From: Mycobacterium florentinum
GTDB taxonomy: Bacteria; Actinomycetota; Actinomycetes; Mycobacteriales; Mycobacteriaceae
DNA: 64,000 bases
Direction: 5' to 3'
Assembly (NCBI RefSeq): GCF_010730355.1
Contig: NZ_AP022576.1
Location: 4,464,001 to 4,528,000, forward strand
Shown: positions 43,378-51,210 of the stretch, in pieces
Layout: every line of letters starts with the position of its first letter
Position numbering within the stretch: position 1 is the stretch's first letter
Notes under the pieces: generated by a model
What the model saw: the letters and a program-made list of their open reading frames with translations, nothing else
What the model was told of the DNA's origin: nothing
Databases searched by the model: none
Translations under genes and position numbers: made by a program

Positions 43378-44480
43378 TCCTTCCCGAGGTCGAGCAGCCG
43401 GCGGGCGATGATGTTGCGCTGAATCTCGGCGGTGCCGCCGTAAATGGTCGACGCGCGCGAGTACAGGTACTCCGAGCGCCACGGCGTCTCGTCGAGCTCC
43501 AGGGTGCCGGGCAGCAGGTTGCGCACGGTGTCGTAAAGCTGTTGTTCGGCGGAGGCCAGCAGTACCTTGTCGATGGACGTGTCGGGACCCAGGCGTGCGC
43601 CGTCGCCTAGCCGGTGCTGGGTGGCGCGGGAGCGGCAACGCAGCGTGTGCAGCGCGAGATATGATGCGCCCAGCTCATATTCGTCGTGGCCGCCGTGTTT
43701 GCTGCCGCCGGACACTTCGGCGATGAGCGCGTCGAATCGGGAGTAGAGATAGGCGATGCGCTGCCAGAAACAGCTGGAGCGCTCGTAGGGCAGCAGGTCC
43801 ATCGCCAGGCGCCACCCGTCGCCCGGCTGGCCGAGCATCCGGCTGGCCGGGATCGCCACGTCGTCGTAGTAGACCTCGCAGAACTCGTCGACGCCGTGCA
43901 TCGTGCGCAGCGGACGCACGGTGATGCCGGGGGTGTCCAGGTCGACGAAGAACGCGGTGATGCCGTCATGGCCGGGCCCGGTGCGGGTGAGCAGGATGCA
44001 GCGGGTGGAGAACTGCGCGAAGCTGGTCCAGACCTTCTGTCCGTTGACGATCCAGTTGTCGCCGTCCTGGACCGCCCGGGTCGTCAGCGATGCCAGGTCG
44101 CTGCCGGAGCCCGGCTCGGAAAAGCCTTGGCACCATTGCTCTTCACCGCGCAGCAGCCGCGGCACCATTTCGGCGGCGAGTTCCGTGGGGGCATAGTCGA
44201 TCATCGTGGGTGCGAGCACCTCGAGCATCGAATACGGGCCGGGCTCGGCAAGGCGGCGGCCCACCACCTCTTCGCCGACGATCGCGCGCAGCACCGCGGG
44301 GCCGCCCAATCCGCCGACCTCGACAGGCCAGCCGTAGCGCATCCAATCGGCGTCGAAGAGCGCCCGGCTGACCCGACGGAACTGCACCATATGGCCCTGC
44401 AGCGAGTGGTCGGGCCCCGGCGTTAAGTCGTTCTCGTCGAGCCACTTACGCAGACCCGACCGGAACTCCTCGACATTCAC
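43374..44480 (-). CDS. Acyl-CoA dehydrogenase (FadE), partner of the short FadE
   Basis: 368 aa from GTG 44480, overlapping the SnoaL-like gene by 4 nt. WCQGFSEPGSGSDLASLTTRAVQDGDNWIVNGQKVWTSFA and SRASTIYGGTAEIQRNIIARRLLDLG are the FadE signatures. With the following short FadE it likely forms a heteromeric enzyme acting on a bulky acyl-CoA. It is part of the long operon that begins at the carboxymuconolactone decarboxylase gene. Confidence 0.9.
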   Translation of the reverse strand: MNVEEFRSGLRKWLDENDLTPGPDHSLQGHMVQFRRVSRALFDADWMRYGWPVEVGGLGGPAVLRAIVGEEVVGRRLAEPGPYSMLEVLAPTMIDYAPTELAAEMVPRLLRGEEQWCQGFSEPGSGSDLASLTTRAVQDGDNWIVNGQKVWTSFAQFSTRCILLTRTGPGHDGITAFFVDLDTPGITVRPLRTMHGVDEFCEVYYDDVAIPASRMLGQPGDGWRLAMDLLPYERSSCFWQRIAYLYSRFDALIAEVSGGSKHGGHDEYELGASYLALHTLRCRSRATQHRLGDGARLGPDTSIDKVLLASAEQQLYDTVRNLLPGTLELDETPWRSEYLYSRASTIYGGTAEIQRNIIARRLLDLGKE

Positions 44481-44899
44481 GGCGTGGGGCGGCCGATGGC
44501 GTGCGGGCGCCCGGAGTCGTGCACGCCGCTGCGCCGAATGAACGTCATGGCGCGGGTTTTCAGCCGCCACCCGTCCGCGGTCCGCGAGTAGGTGTCGCGG
44601 TAGTAGCCGATGCGCATGTCGTGCGTGGAGCCATCGATGAAGCACAACGGTTGCGTACCGCTCGCCGAGTCGCCGTCGAGGTTTTCCACCAAGGCGGTTC
44701 CGGTGAGGAACAAGCCCTTTGGAGCCGCGGCCACCAGCTCGGGAAACCTGTCCAGCTGGTAGGTGGAACCGAAGGCGCTGTAGGTCCCGTCGGGCGTGAA
44801 CACGCCGATCAGACCTTCGATGTCTTCTTGAGTGATGGTGACCGCGTAGCGAGCGAGCAGCTGCTGAATCTCGACCAGATCCTCAGTTCTGGTTGACAT
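44477..44899 (-). CDS. SnoaL-like/NTF2-fold protein
   Basis: 140 aa. EDLVEIQQLLARYAVTITQEDIEGLIGVFTPDGTYSAFG and the C-terminal RIGYYRDTYSRTADGWRLKTRAMTFIRR are typical of SnoaL-like NTF2-fold proteins, which include small hydratases, isomerases and accessory subunits of ring-hydroxylating dioxygenases. In this operon it may be an isomerase or the small subunit that goes with the Rieske protein. It overlaps the genes on both sides (17 nt and 4 nt). Confidence 0.83.
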   Translation of the reverse strand: MSTRTEDLVEIQQLLARYAVTITQEDIEGLIGVFTPDGTYSAFGSTYQLDRFPELVAAAPKGLFLTGTALVENLDGDSASGTQPLCFIDGSTHDMRIGYYRDTYSRTADGWRLKTRAMTFIRRSGVHDSGRPHAIGRPTP

Positions 44900-46109
44900 A
44901 GACCTTGCCGCCTTTCATGACAAACCTGACGTTGCGGGTAACCGTGATGTCTTCCAACGGGTTTCCCGGTACCGCGATGATATCTGCCAGGTGACCCGGC
45001 GCCAGCCGGCCCCGGTCGGTCGAGTTGATCAGCTCGGCCGCGACGACCGTGGCCGCCCGCAGCACCGCGAGCGGCGGCATGCCCCAGTCGACCAGGGTGA
45101 CCAGCTCATCGGCGTTGCGGCCGTGCGGGATCGCCGGCGCATCCGTGCCGACCGCGATCTTCACCCCGGCTTCGTAGGCGGCCTTGATCGACGTCTTTGC
45201 CTTGGGAAACATCTCGGCGGCCTTGTCCTGCAACTCTTTCGGAGCGCGGGACACGTCCATCGCCTCGGCGAGCCTGCGGGTGGTCACCAGGAACCGGTCG
45301 TTGTCGACCAGCATCTGGATGGCCTCGTCGTCCATCAGGAAGCCGTGTTCGATGCAGTCGATACCGCACGCGACCGCGTGTTTGACCGCTTCCGCTCCAT
45401 GCGTGTGCGCCGCGACGCGCAGCCCGCGCCGGTGCGCCTCGTCGACGATCGCGCGCAGTTCTTCATCTGAATAGTGTTGTGCGCCAGCCTCACCGGTCAA
45501 CGACATGACGCCGCCGGAGACACACACCTTGATCAACTGGGCGCCATGTTTGATCTGGTAGCGCACGGCCTTGCGTATTTCGTCGACTCCGTTGGCGATG
45601 CCCTCTTCGACGGTGAGCTCGAGTGCGCCCGGCATGAATGCGGCGAACATCGTCGGGTCCAGGTGCCCGCCGGTCGGCGTGATGGCGTGCCCGGCCGGCA
45701 CCACCCGCGGCCCCTCGATCCAGCCCGCGTCGATCGCCTTGCCCAGCGCGACGTCGAGCAGGTAGCCGCCGGTCTTCACGAACAGGCCCAGGTTGCGCAC
45801 GGTGGTGAAGCCGGCGCGCAGCGTGCGCCGGGCATTACCGACCGCGCGCAACACTCGCGTCGGGGGGTCGTCCTGCACCTGGGACAGCCCGGGCGTCTCG
45901 CCGCGCCCGCCCATCAGCAGGTTGACCTCCATGTCCATCAGGCCCGGCAACAGGATCTGATCGCCGAGATCGACGACAGTGTCTTCTGGGCCCGTCGGGC
46001 CCGAACTCCCGACGCCGACGATCCGGTCGTCCTCGATCGTGACGATGCCCGGCCGAACGATCTCGCCGGCGTCGACGTCGAGCAGTCCGGCGGCCTTGAG
46101 CGTCAGCAC
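44883..46109 (-). CDS. Amidohydrolase (imidazolonepropionase/prolidase-like) with altered HxH motif
   Basis: 408 aa. The composite fold is clear: LPGLMDMEVNLL, TTVRNLG, LIKVCVSGG (Lys194, the carboxylated Lys position), AAHTHG (His235/237), CIEHG (His255) and GTDAP (Asp323). The first metal motif, normally DxHxH, reads DMEVN, with Glu61 and Asn63 in place of both His. One metal site is therefore probably changed or lost. Members hydrolyse C-N or ester bonds of cyclic or acylated compounds. It lies in the Rieske operon, 3 nt after the 107-aa protein gene. Confidence 0.83.
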   Translation of the reverse strand: MLTLKAAGLLDVDAGEIVRPGIVTIEDDRIVGVGSSGPTGPEDTVVDLGDQILLPGLMDMEVNLLMGGRGETPGLSQVQDDPPTRVLRAVGNARRTLRAGFTTVRNLGLFVKTGGYLLDVALGKAIDAGWIEGPRVVPAGHAITPTGGHLDPTMFAAFMPGALELTVEEGIANGVDEIRKAVRYQIKHGAQLIKVCVSGGVMSLTGEAGAQHYSDEELRAIVDEAHRRGLRVAAHTHGAEAVKHAVACGIDCIEHGFLMDDEAIQMLVDNDRFLVTTRRLAEAMDVSRAPKELQDKAAEMFPKAKTSIKAAYEAGVKIAVGTDAPAIPHGRNADELVTLVDWGMPPLAVLRAATVVAAELINSTDRGRLAPGHLADIIAVPGNPLEDITVTRNVRFVMKGGKVYVNQN

Positions 46110-46112
46110 CGC

Positions 46113-46436
46113 TCAGATCACCGGTTCCCGGAGCACTTCAACCCACGCGGCGCCGCTGTCGGGGACGCGCGGTTGTTTCCATGCCTCGATCGGGAAGGAC
46201 ACCATGACCAACGATTGCATCATGTGCATCAATGTCTTCGCGTCGTCGGGCAGGTCGTCCAGCGGGAACTGGTCGCAGTACGCGATGACGTCGTTCAGTT
46301 TGGGGAACGCAACGTCGTAGAACGCCTGCATCTGGGGCATCGTCGAGGCCAGTCGCTTGGCGTAGCGCTCGGGCTCGGTGGCCAGATCCCACTCCAAAAA
46401 CGGCTCTAGGGCGGCGAATTCAGACGGTAGCGACAT
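46113..46436 (-). CDS. Hypothetical 107-aa protein of the Rieske operon
   Basis: 107 aa, no recognised domain. It is acidic and predicted mostly helical (FAALEPFLEWDLATEPERYAKRLASTM, LPDDAKTLMHMMQSLVMVSFPIEAW). The start overlaps the end of the Rieske gene by 17 nt, so it is coupled with it. It could be an accessory factor or small subunit of the oxygenase, by position only. Confidence 0.7.
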   Translation of the reverse strand: MSLPSEFAALEPFLEWDLATEPERYAKRLASTMPQMQAFYDVAFPKLNDVIAYCDQFPLDDLPDDAKTLMHMMQSLVMVSFPIEAWKQPRVPDSGAAWVEVLREPVI

Positions 46437-47697
46437 TGCGCTGGTGCTCCTTGACGAAGTTGGCGGTCGTGTGGTGCAGATGGCGGATCAGGACTTCCTG
46501 GTCGCACAGCAGGAACTCCTTGACGGCCCGGGTGCCGATCATGGTCTGCGTCGCTTCCAGGGTGTTGGCGTCCTGCAGCGCGTACTCCTTGAACGTCACG
46601 GCGGCCAACTCCTGAGCCAGGCGTTCCCGGGCGTTCTTCGGCGGCACGAAGTACAGCGACGACTCGAAGATGTGCTTGTCCACCGCGGTCGGCCAGTAGT
46701 GGTAGGTCAGGTACCAGCCCGGCTCCCAGATCAGCAGCATGAAGTTCGGGTAGAACAGCCACGAGTCGATGCCCCACTGCGGCACCCGCTTGACGTTGAC
46801 GCCTGGCGGCAGTTCCAGGTTCTGGATGATCTCCGGCTTGTCCCACGGTCCGAACAGCCCGCTGCGCAGCACCTGGTCCAGGGGCTTGACCATGGACATG
46901 TCCGCGGGCGGCGCCTGTCCACCCCAGGTCGACTGAAGGTTGTGCGGCCCCGAGAGCTCGTAGTGCAGCGCCTCGTAGCCGTACTTCTGGATCTTGGCGG
47001 CTTCTTCCTTGGTGTACTGCCCCTGGTGCAGGATCGGCGCGTGGTAGAACTCGACGAACGCGTCGATGAACAGCTTCCAGTTGCTGCCGACCTCGGCCCG
47101 GTAGGAGTAGGTCTCGGTCATCTCGCCGAAGGGGTAGCCCTCGATGCTCTTGGCCAGCGGCCCGAGGTAGTCGATGAGCGGCGCCGCGTTGTCGTCGAAG
47201 TTGATGAAAATGAAGCCTTCCCACACCTCACAACGAACGGCTGCCAGGCCGTAGTTGCCCTTGTCCAGGTTGAAGAACTCGTCTTCCTGCTGGACGAAGG
47301 TCAGGTCGCCGTCGAGGCTGTAGCGCCAGGCGTGGTACTTGCAGGTGAACTGTCGGCAGGTGCCTGAGGTCTCCTCGTTGGGAAAGTCGTTCCACACCAA
47401 CTTGTTTCCGCGGTGGCGGCAGACGTTGTGGTAGGCCTTGACGGTCCCGTCCTTGGTCTTGGTGATGATCACCGACGTGCCCTTGCCGGCCGACGGCAGT
47501 TCCCGGGTGAAGTAGCTGCCGGTCTTGGGGAGTCGCTCGACCCGGCCGACGTTGAGCCAGGTCTTCTTGAAGACGGCCTCGCGTTCGGCCTCGAAGAACG
47601 CCGGGTCGATCGAGTCGGTGTAGTCGACCGGCGCGGTGCCCAGGTCGGGGTAGTTTTCTGTCCAGCTGCCGGCGGCCGGCTTGGGGAAGTGAGCCAC
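46420..47697 (-). CDS. Rieske non-heme iron aromatic-ring oxygenase, alpha subunit
   Basis: 425 aa. Rieske cluster: C93-R-H95 (VCRHRGNKL) and C119-K-Y-H122 (FTCKYHAWRYS), with 23 residues between the pairs, longer than the common 15-17. Catalytic iron: H219 and H224 in DAFVEFYHAPILHQG. It would hydroxylate an aromatic or alicyclic ring with electrons from a reductase and ferredoxin not encoded beside it. No beta-subunit gene is adjacent. The operon is led by a carboxymuconolactone decarboxylase and a perfect palindromic operator. Confidence 0.92.
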   Translation of the reverse strand: MAHFPKPAAGSWTENYPDLGTAPVDYTDSIDPAFFEAEREAVFKKTWLNVGRVERLPKTGSYFTRELPSAGKGTSVIITKTKDGTVKAYHNVCRHRGNKLVWNDFPNEETSGTCRQFTCKYHAWRYSLDGDLTFVQQEDEFFNLDKGNYGLAAVRCEVWEGFIFINFDDNAAPLIDYLGPLAKSIEGYPFGEMTETYSYRAEVGSNWKLFIDAFVEFYHAPILHQGQYTKEEAAKIQKYGYEALHYELSGPHNLQSTWGGQAPPADMSMVKPLDQVLRSGLFGPWDKPEIIQNLELPPGVNVKRVPQWGIDSWLFYPNFMLLIWEPGWYLTYHYWPTAVDKHIFESSLYFVPPKNARERLAQELAAVTFKEYALQDANTLEATQTMIGTRAVKEFLLCDQEVLIRHLHHTTANFVKEHQRNVATV

Positions 47698-47718
47698 GGT
47701 TCTACCTCTCTGATCCGT

Positions 47719-48228
47719 CTAGTCGTGCTCGAGCTGTATGCCGAAAGTGTTGAAAGCCATGGCCAGCAGGGCGTAACAGCCGACCGTGAAAACGAAATCC
47801 ATGCGTTGCTGGTCATTGAGGCGCTCGCCGAGTGCCGCCCACGTTTCGTCGGACAGCTGCGATTTCTCGTCCAGCTCGTCGACGGCGGTCAGCACTGTGC
47901 GGTCGAACTCGTCGGACGCCTCGCCCCGGCGGACGGCGGCGATCTGCTCGTCGGTGATGCCTTCGTCCTTGGCCATGCTGACGTGGTGAGACCACTCGTA
48001 GGCGCACTCGCGACGGTGCGCGACTCGCAGGATGGCCAGTTCGCGGATGCGGGTGGGCAGCGTGGATGTCATCAACAGATGGACGTTGAACCGGAGAAAC
48101 GCCTTGGCCAGTGCCGGGTGGTGCGCCAGGGTGGACAGCGCGTTGTTGGTGTCCGCGCCACGCATCGCCGAGAGCGCCTGCTGGGTAGCCTCGTCCCACT
48201 GATCCGCGGGCAGCGGCGGCAAGCGCAT
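47719..48228 (-). CDS. Carboxymuconolactone decarboxylase family protein
   Basis: 169 aa behind GAGAGGAAG. LMTSTLPTRIRELAILRVAHRRECAYEWSHHVSMAKDEGITDEQIAAV is the characteristic CMD/AhpD helical core with the Cys and His of the active region (ECAYEWSHH). Members decarboxylate gamma-lactones of the 3-oxoadipate pathway or act as peroxidase-type thiol proteins. As first gene of the operon, with the palindrome 23 nt upstream, it probably acts on a ring-opened lactone in this pathway. Confidence 0.88.
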   Translation of the reverse strand: MRLPPLPADQWDEATQQALSAMRGADTNNALSTLAHHPALAKAFLRFNVHLLMTSTLPTRIRELAILRVAHRRECAYEWSHHVSMAKDEGITDEQIAAVRRGEASDEFDRTVLTAVDELDEKSQLSDETWAALGERLNDQQRMDFVFTVGCYALLAMAFNTFGIQLEHD

Positions 48229-48646
48229 CGACGGCTTCCTCTCGGTGAAAGAGAATCATATTCTCATTTGCAACTAACAGACTTGCACGATTCGCTCGGT
48301 TGGTCAATGCCAGCGGGTAGTGACCCGCAGCTGGCCGACTCGCTCGCCGCTTCGAGCCGGGTAATCGCCGGCTCGGGCGACATTGTCCGGCCGATCCCGA
48401 ACAAATTTTTGGTTTTTTCTCCAGTTCCAACCCAGATGCTGGCCTTTCCGTGATCGCCTAGTCGCACGTGAGGGGGCGATCCACGCCGATATGGCGTATA
48501 CCGGAACAGTGTCCGCATTTGCCCGGCCGGCCCGGTGGATGTTGATTCTCACTTGGCGAGAAGCTAGTTTTCAAAGGTAACGGGGCGAGCCGGCAGCCAA
48601 TGTCCCCGAAGCAGACTGCACGTGGATCCGATGGAGAGGCAAGCTC
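48229..48646. other. 418-nt divergent intergenic region
   Basis: This spacer separates the CMD-led operon from the amidohydrolase-led operon. It holds a perfect operator-like palindrome near the CMD gene (48251-48265) and a half-site, ATTCTCA (48545-48551), followed by GAGAA (48558-48562) about 90 nt before the amidohydrolase start. I see no convincing gene or RNA structure in the rest. Confidence 0.6.
48251..48265. promoter_or_regulatory. Operator-like site D (perfect GAGAAT-N3-ATTCTC)
   Basis: GAGAAT-cat-ATTCTC with perfect arms, 23 nt upstream of the CMD gene start. It would place the whole Rieske operon under the same regulator as the fadE at 41008. Confidence 0.72.
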
Positions 48647-49945
48647 ATGAACAAAGAAGACATGATGCTGATCAGCGTCGACGACCACACCGTCGAGCCA
48701 CCCGACATGTTCAAGAACAACCTGCCGAAGAAGTACCAGGACGACGCACCGCGGCTGGTGCACAACTCCGATGGCTCGGACATGTGGAAGTTCCGCGACA
48801 CCGTCATCCCGAACGTGGCCCTCAACGCGGTCGCCGGCCGGCCGAAGGAGGAATACGGCATCGAGCCGACCGGGCTCGACGAGATCCGGCCGGGTTGTTA
48901 CAACGTCGATGAGCGGGTCAAGGACATGAACGCCGGGGGCATTCTGGCGTCCATCTGCTTCCCGTCCTTCCCCGGATTCGCGGGCCGCCTGTTCGCGACC
49001 GAGGACCACGACTTCTCGATCGCACTGGTGCAGGCCTACAACGACTGGCACATCGACGAGTGGTGTGGCGCGTACCCGGCGCGGTTCATCCCGATGGCAA
49101 TCCCGGTGATCTGGGATGCCGAGGCGTGCGCCGCGGAGGTGCGGCGGGTGTCCAAGAAGGGCGTGCACGCGCTGACTTTCACCGAGAACCCGGCCGCGAT
49201 GGGCTACCCCAGCTTCCACGACGAGTACTGGAACCCGCTGTGGAAGGCCCTGGTCGACACCGACACCGTGATGAACGTGCACATCGGGTCGTCGGGCCGG
49301 CTGGCGATCACCGCCCCGGACGCGCCGATGGACGTGATGATCACGCTGCAGCCGATGAACATCGTGCAGGCCGCCGCCGACCTGTTGTGGTCGCGGCCGA
49401 TCAAGGAGTACCCCGACCTCAAGGTCGCGCTCTCCGAGGGCGGTACCGGCTGGATTCCCTACTTCCTGGAGCGCGCGGACCGGACCTACGAGATGCACTC
49501 CGCCTGGACGCACCAGGACTTCAAGGGCAAGCTGCCCAGCGAGGTCTTCCGCGACCACTTCCTGACCTGCTTCATCAGTGACAAGGTCGGCGTGGCGCTG
49601 CGCAACATGATCGGCATCGACAACATCTGCTGGGAAGCCGACTACCCGCACAGCGACTCGATGTGGCCGGGCGCGCCCGAGGAGCTGTGGGATGTGTTGT
49701 CCCTCAACGACGTTCCCGACGACGAGATCAACAAGATGACCTACGAGAACGCCATGCGCTGGTACTCGTTCGACCCGTTCACCCACATCACCCGCGAGCA
49801 GGCCACGGTGGGCGCACTGCGCAAGGCGGCCGAGGGACACGACGTGTCCATCAAGGCCGCGGGCCACGAGAAGGACAGCAGGGGTGGTTCGTCGTTCGCC
49901 GACTTCGCGGCCAACGCGAAAGCCCTTACCGGCAACAAGGACTAA
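48647..49945 (+). CDS. Amidohydrolase-2 family metal-dependent hydrolase
   Basis: 432 aa. Starts MNKEDMMLISVDDHTVEPPDMFKNNLPKKYQ and contains TDTVMNVHIGSSG, KVALSEGGTGWIPYFLERAD and ICWEADYPHSDSMWP, the metal and active-site regions of PF04909. The N-terminal motif is DDH rather than HxH, as in the paralogue at 30299-31468. It leads an operon of fadE, enoyl-CoA hydratase and thiolase on the plus strand. It may decarboxylate or hydrolyse the product of the Rieske or P450 steps. Confidence 0.87.
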   Translation: MNKEDMMLISVDDHTVEPPDMFKNNLPKKYQDDAPRLVHNSDGSDMWKFRDTVIPNVALNAVAGRPKEEYGIEPTGLDEIRPGCYNVDERVKDMNAGGILASICFPSFPGFAGRLFATEDHDFSIALVQAYNDWHIDEWCGAYPARFIPMAIPVIWDAEACAAEVRRVSKKGVHALTFTENPAAMGYPSFHDEYWNPLWKALVDTDTVMNVHIGSSGRLAITAPDAPMDVMITLQPMNIVQAAADLLWSRPIKEYPDLKVALSEGGTGWIPYFLERADRTYEMHSAWTHQDFKGKLPSEVFRDHFLTCFISDKVGVALRNMIGIDNICWEADYPHSDSMWPGAPEELWDVLSLNDVPDDEINKMTYENAMRWYSFDPFTHITREQATVGALRKAAEGHDVSIKAAGHEKDSRGGSSFADFAANAKALTGNKD

Positions 49946-49960
49946 CCGGCCGGTGTCGCT

Positions 49961-50015
49961 GAGCAGACGCAAAAGCGCGTGAAAATGCCAATTTTCGGCG
50001 CTTTTGCGTCTGCTC
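49961..50015. repeat. 55-nt long inverted repeat (hairpin) before fadE
   Basis: The arm GAGCAGACGCAAAAGCGC (49961-49978) is fully complementary to 49998-50015, and inside it GAAAAT (49981-49986) pairs with ATTTTC (49991-49996) around a gcca loop. It begins 16 nt after the amidohydrolase stop and ends 13 nt before the first possible fadE start. It may be a terminator, an RNA stabiliser or a small dispersed palindromic element. Confidence 0.7.
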
Positions 50016-50028
50016 GCGCAAACAGGAG

Positions 50029-51210
50029 GTGCCCGTGGGCGGAATGAATTTCGAGCTGACCGACGACCAGGAGCTGATTCGCAAGTCGGTCGCGGAACTC
50101 GCGCGCAAGTTCGACGACCAGTACTGGATGGAAAAAGACCAGGCGCACGAGTTCCCGACCGACTTCTACCAGGCGATCGCCGACGGCGGCTGGCTGGGCA
50201 TGACGATCCCGACCGAGTACGGCGGCCATGGCCTGGGAATCACCGAGGCCACCCTGCTGCTCGAAGAGGTCGCCAAATCCGGCGGCGCGATGAACGCGGC
50301 CAGCGCGATCCACCTCTCGATCTTCGGCATGCAGCCCGTCGTGGTGCACGGCTCCGACGAACTCAAGGCACGCACGTTGCCCACGGTCGCCAATGGCGAC
50401 GTGCATGTCTGCTTCGGGGTCACCGAACCCGGTGCCGGGCTTGACACTTCGCGCATCACCACGTTCGCCAAGCGCAACGGCGACAAGTACATCGTCAACG
50501 GTCGCAAGGTGTGGATCTCCAAGGCGATGGAGTCCGACAAGATCCTGCTGCTCACCCGGACCAAGAGCTACGACGAGGTCACCAAGAAAACCGACGGGAT
50601 GACGCTGTTCCTCACCGACCTCGATCGCAGCCGTGTCGACATCCGCCCGATCCGCAAGATGGGCCGCAACGCCGTCAGCTCCAACGAGTTGTTCATCGAC
50701 AATCTCGAGGTGCCGGTCGAGGACCGAGTTGGCGAGGAGGGCAAGGGATTTCAGTACATCCTCGATGGCCTGAATCCCGAGCGGATGCTGATCGCGGCCG
50801 AGGCGCTCGGCATTGGCCGGGTGGCGCTCGAAAAAGCGGTGAAGTACGGCAACGAGCGTGAGGTCTTCGGCCGGCCGATCGGCATGAACCAGGGCCTGCA
50901 GTTCCCGCTCGCGGATTCGCTGGCCCGTCTCGACGCCGCCGAGCTGATGTTGCGCAAAGCCACCTGGCTCTACGACAACGGCAAACCCTGTGGGCGCGAA
51001 GCGAATACCGCAAAGTACCTGTGTGCCGATGCGGGTTTCACCGCCGCGGACCGGGCGTTGCAGACCCACGGTGGTATGGGTTACGCGGAGGAGTACCACA
51101 TCGCGCGCTACTTCCGCGAGGCGCGATTGATGAAGATCGCACCGGTCAGCCAGGAGATGATCCTGAACTTCCTGGGATCCAATGTCCTGAAACTGCCGAG
51201 GAGTTACTGA
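50029..51210 (+). CDS. Acyl-CoA dehydrogenase (FadE)
   Basis: 393 aa from GTG 50029 behind ACAGGAGG (GTG 50035 and ATG 50044 are alternatives). MNFELTDDQELIRKSVAELA, CFGVTEPGAGLDTSRI, LLIDNLEVP-type loop (ELFIDNLEVPVEDRVG) and QTHGGMGYAEEYHIARYFREARLMKIAPVS are full-length FadE signatures. It acts within the amidohydrolase-fadE-echA-thiolase operon as the dehydrogenation step of beta-oxidation. Confidence 0.9.
   Translation: MPVGGMNFELTDDQELIRKSVAELARKFDDQYWMEKDQAHEFPTDFYQAIADGGWLGMTIPTEYGGHGLGITEATLLLEEVAKSGGAMNAASAIHLSIFGMQPVVVHGSDELKARTLPTVANGDVHVCFGVTEPGAGLDTSRITTFAKRNGDKYIVNGRKVWISKAMESDKILLLTRTKSYDEVTKKTDGMTLFLTDLDRSRVDIRPIRKMGRNAVSSNELFIDNLEVPVEDRVGEEGKGFQYILDGLNPERMLIAAEALGIGRVALEKAVKYGNEREVFGRPIGMNQGLQFPLADSLARLDAAELMLRKATWLYDNGKPCGREANTAKYLCADAGFTAADRALQTHGGMGYAEEYHIARYFREARLMKIAPVSQEMILNFLGSNVLKLPRSY

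Noticed and set aside
48264..48552. Short minus-strand open frames in the 418-nt spacer
   Set aside because: No ribosome site, no recognisable sequence, and they run through the region better explained as a divergent promoter.
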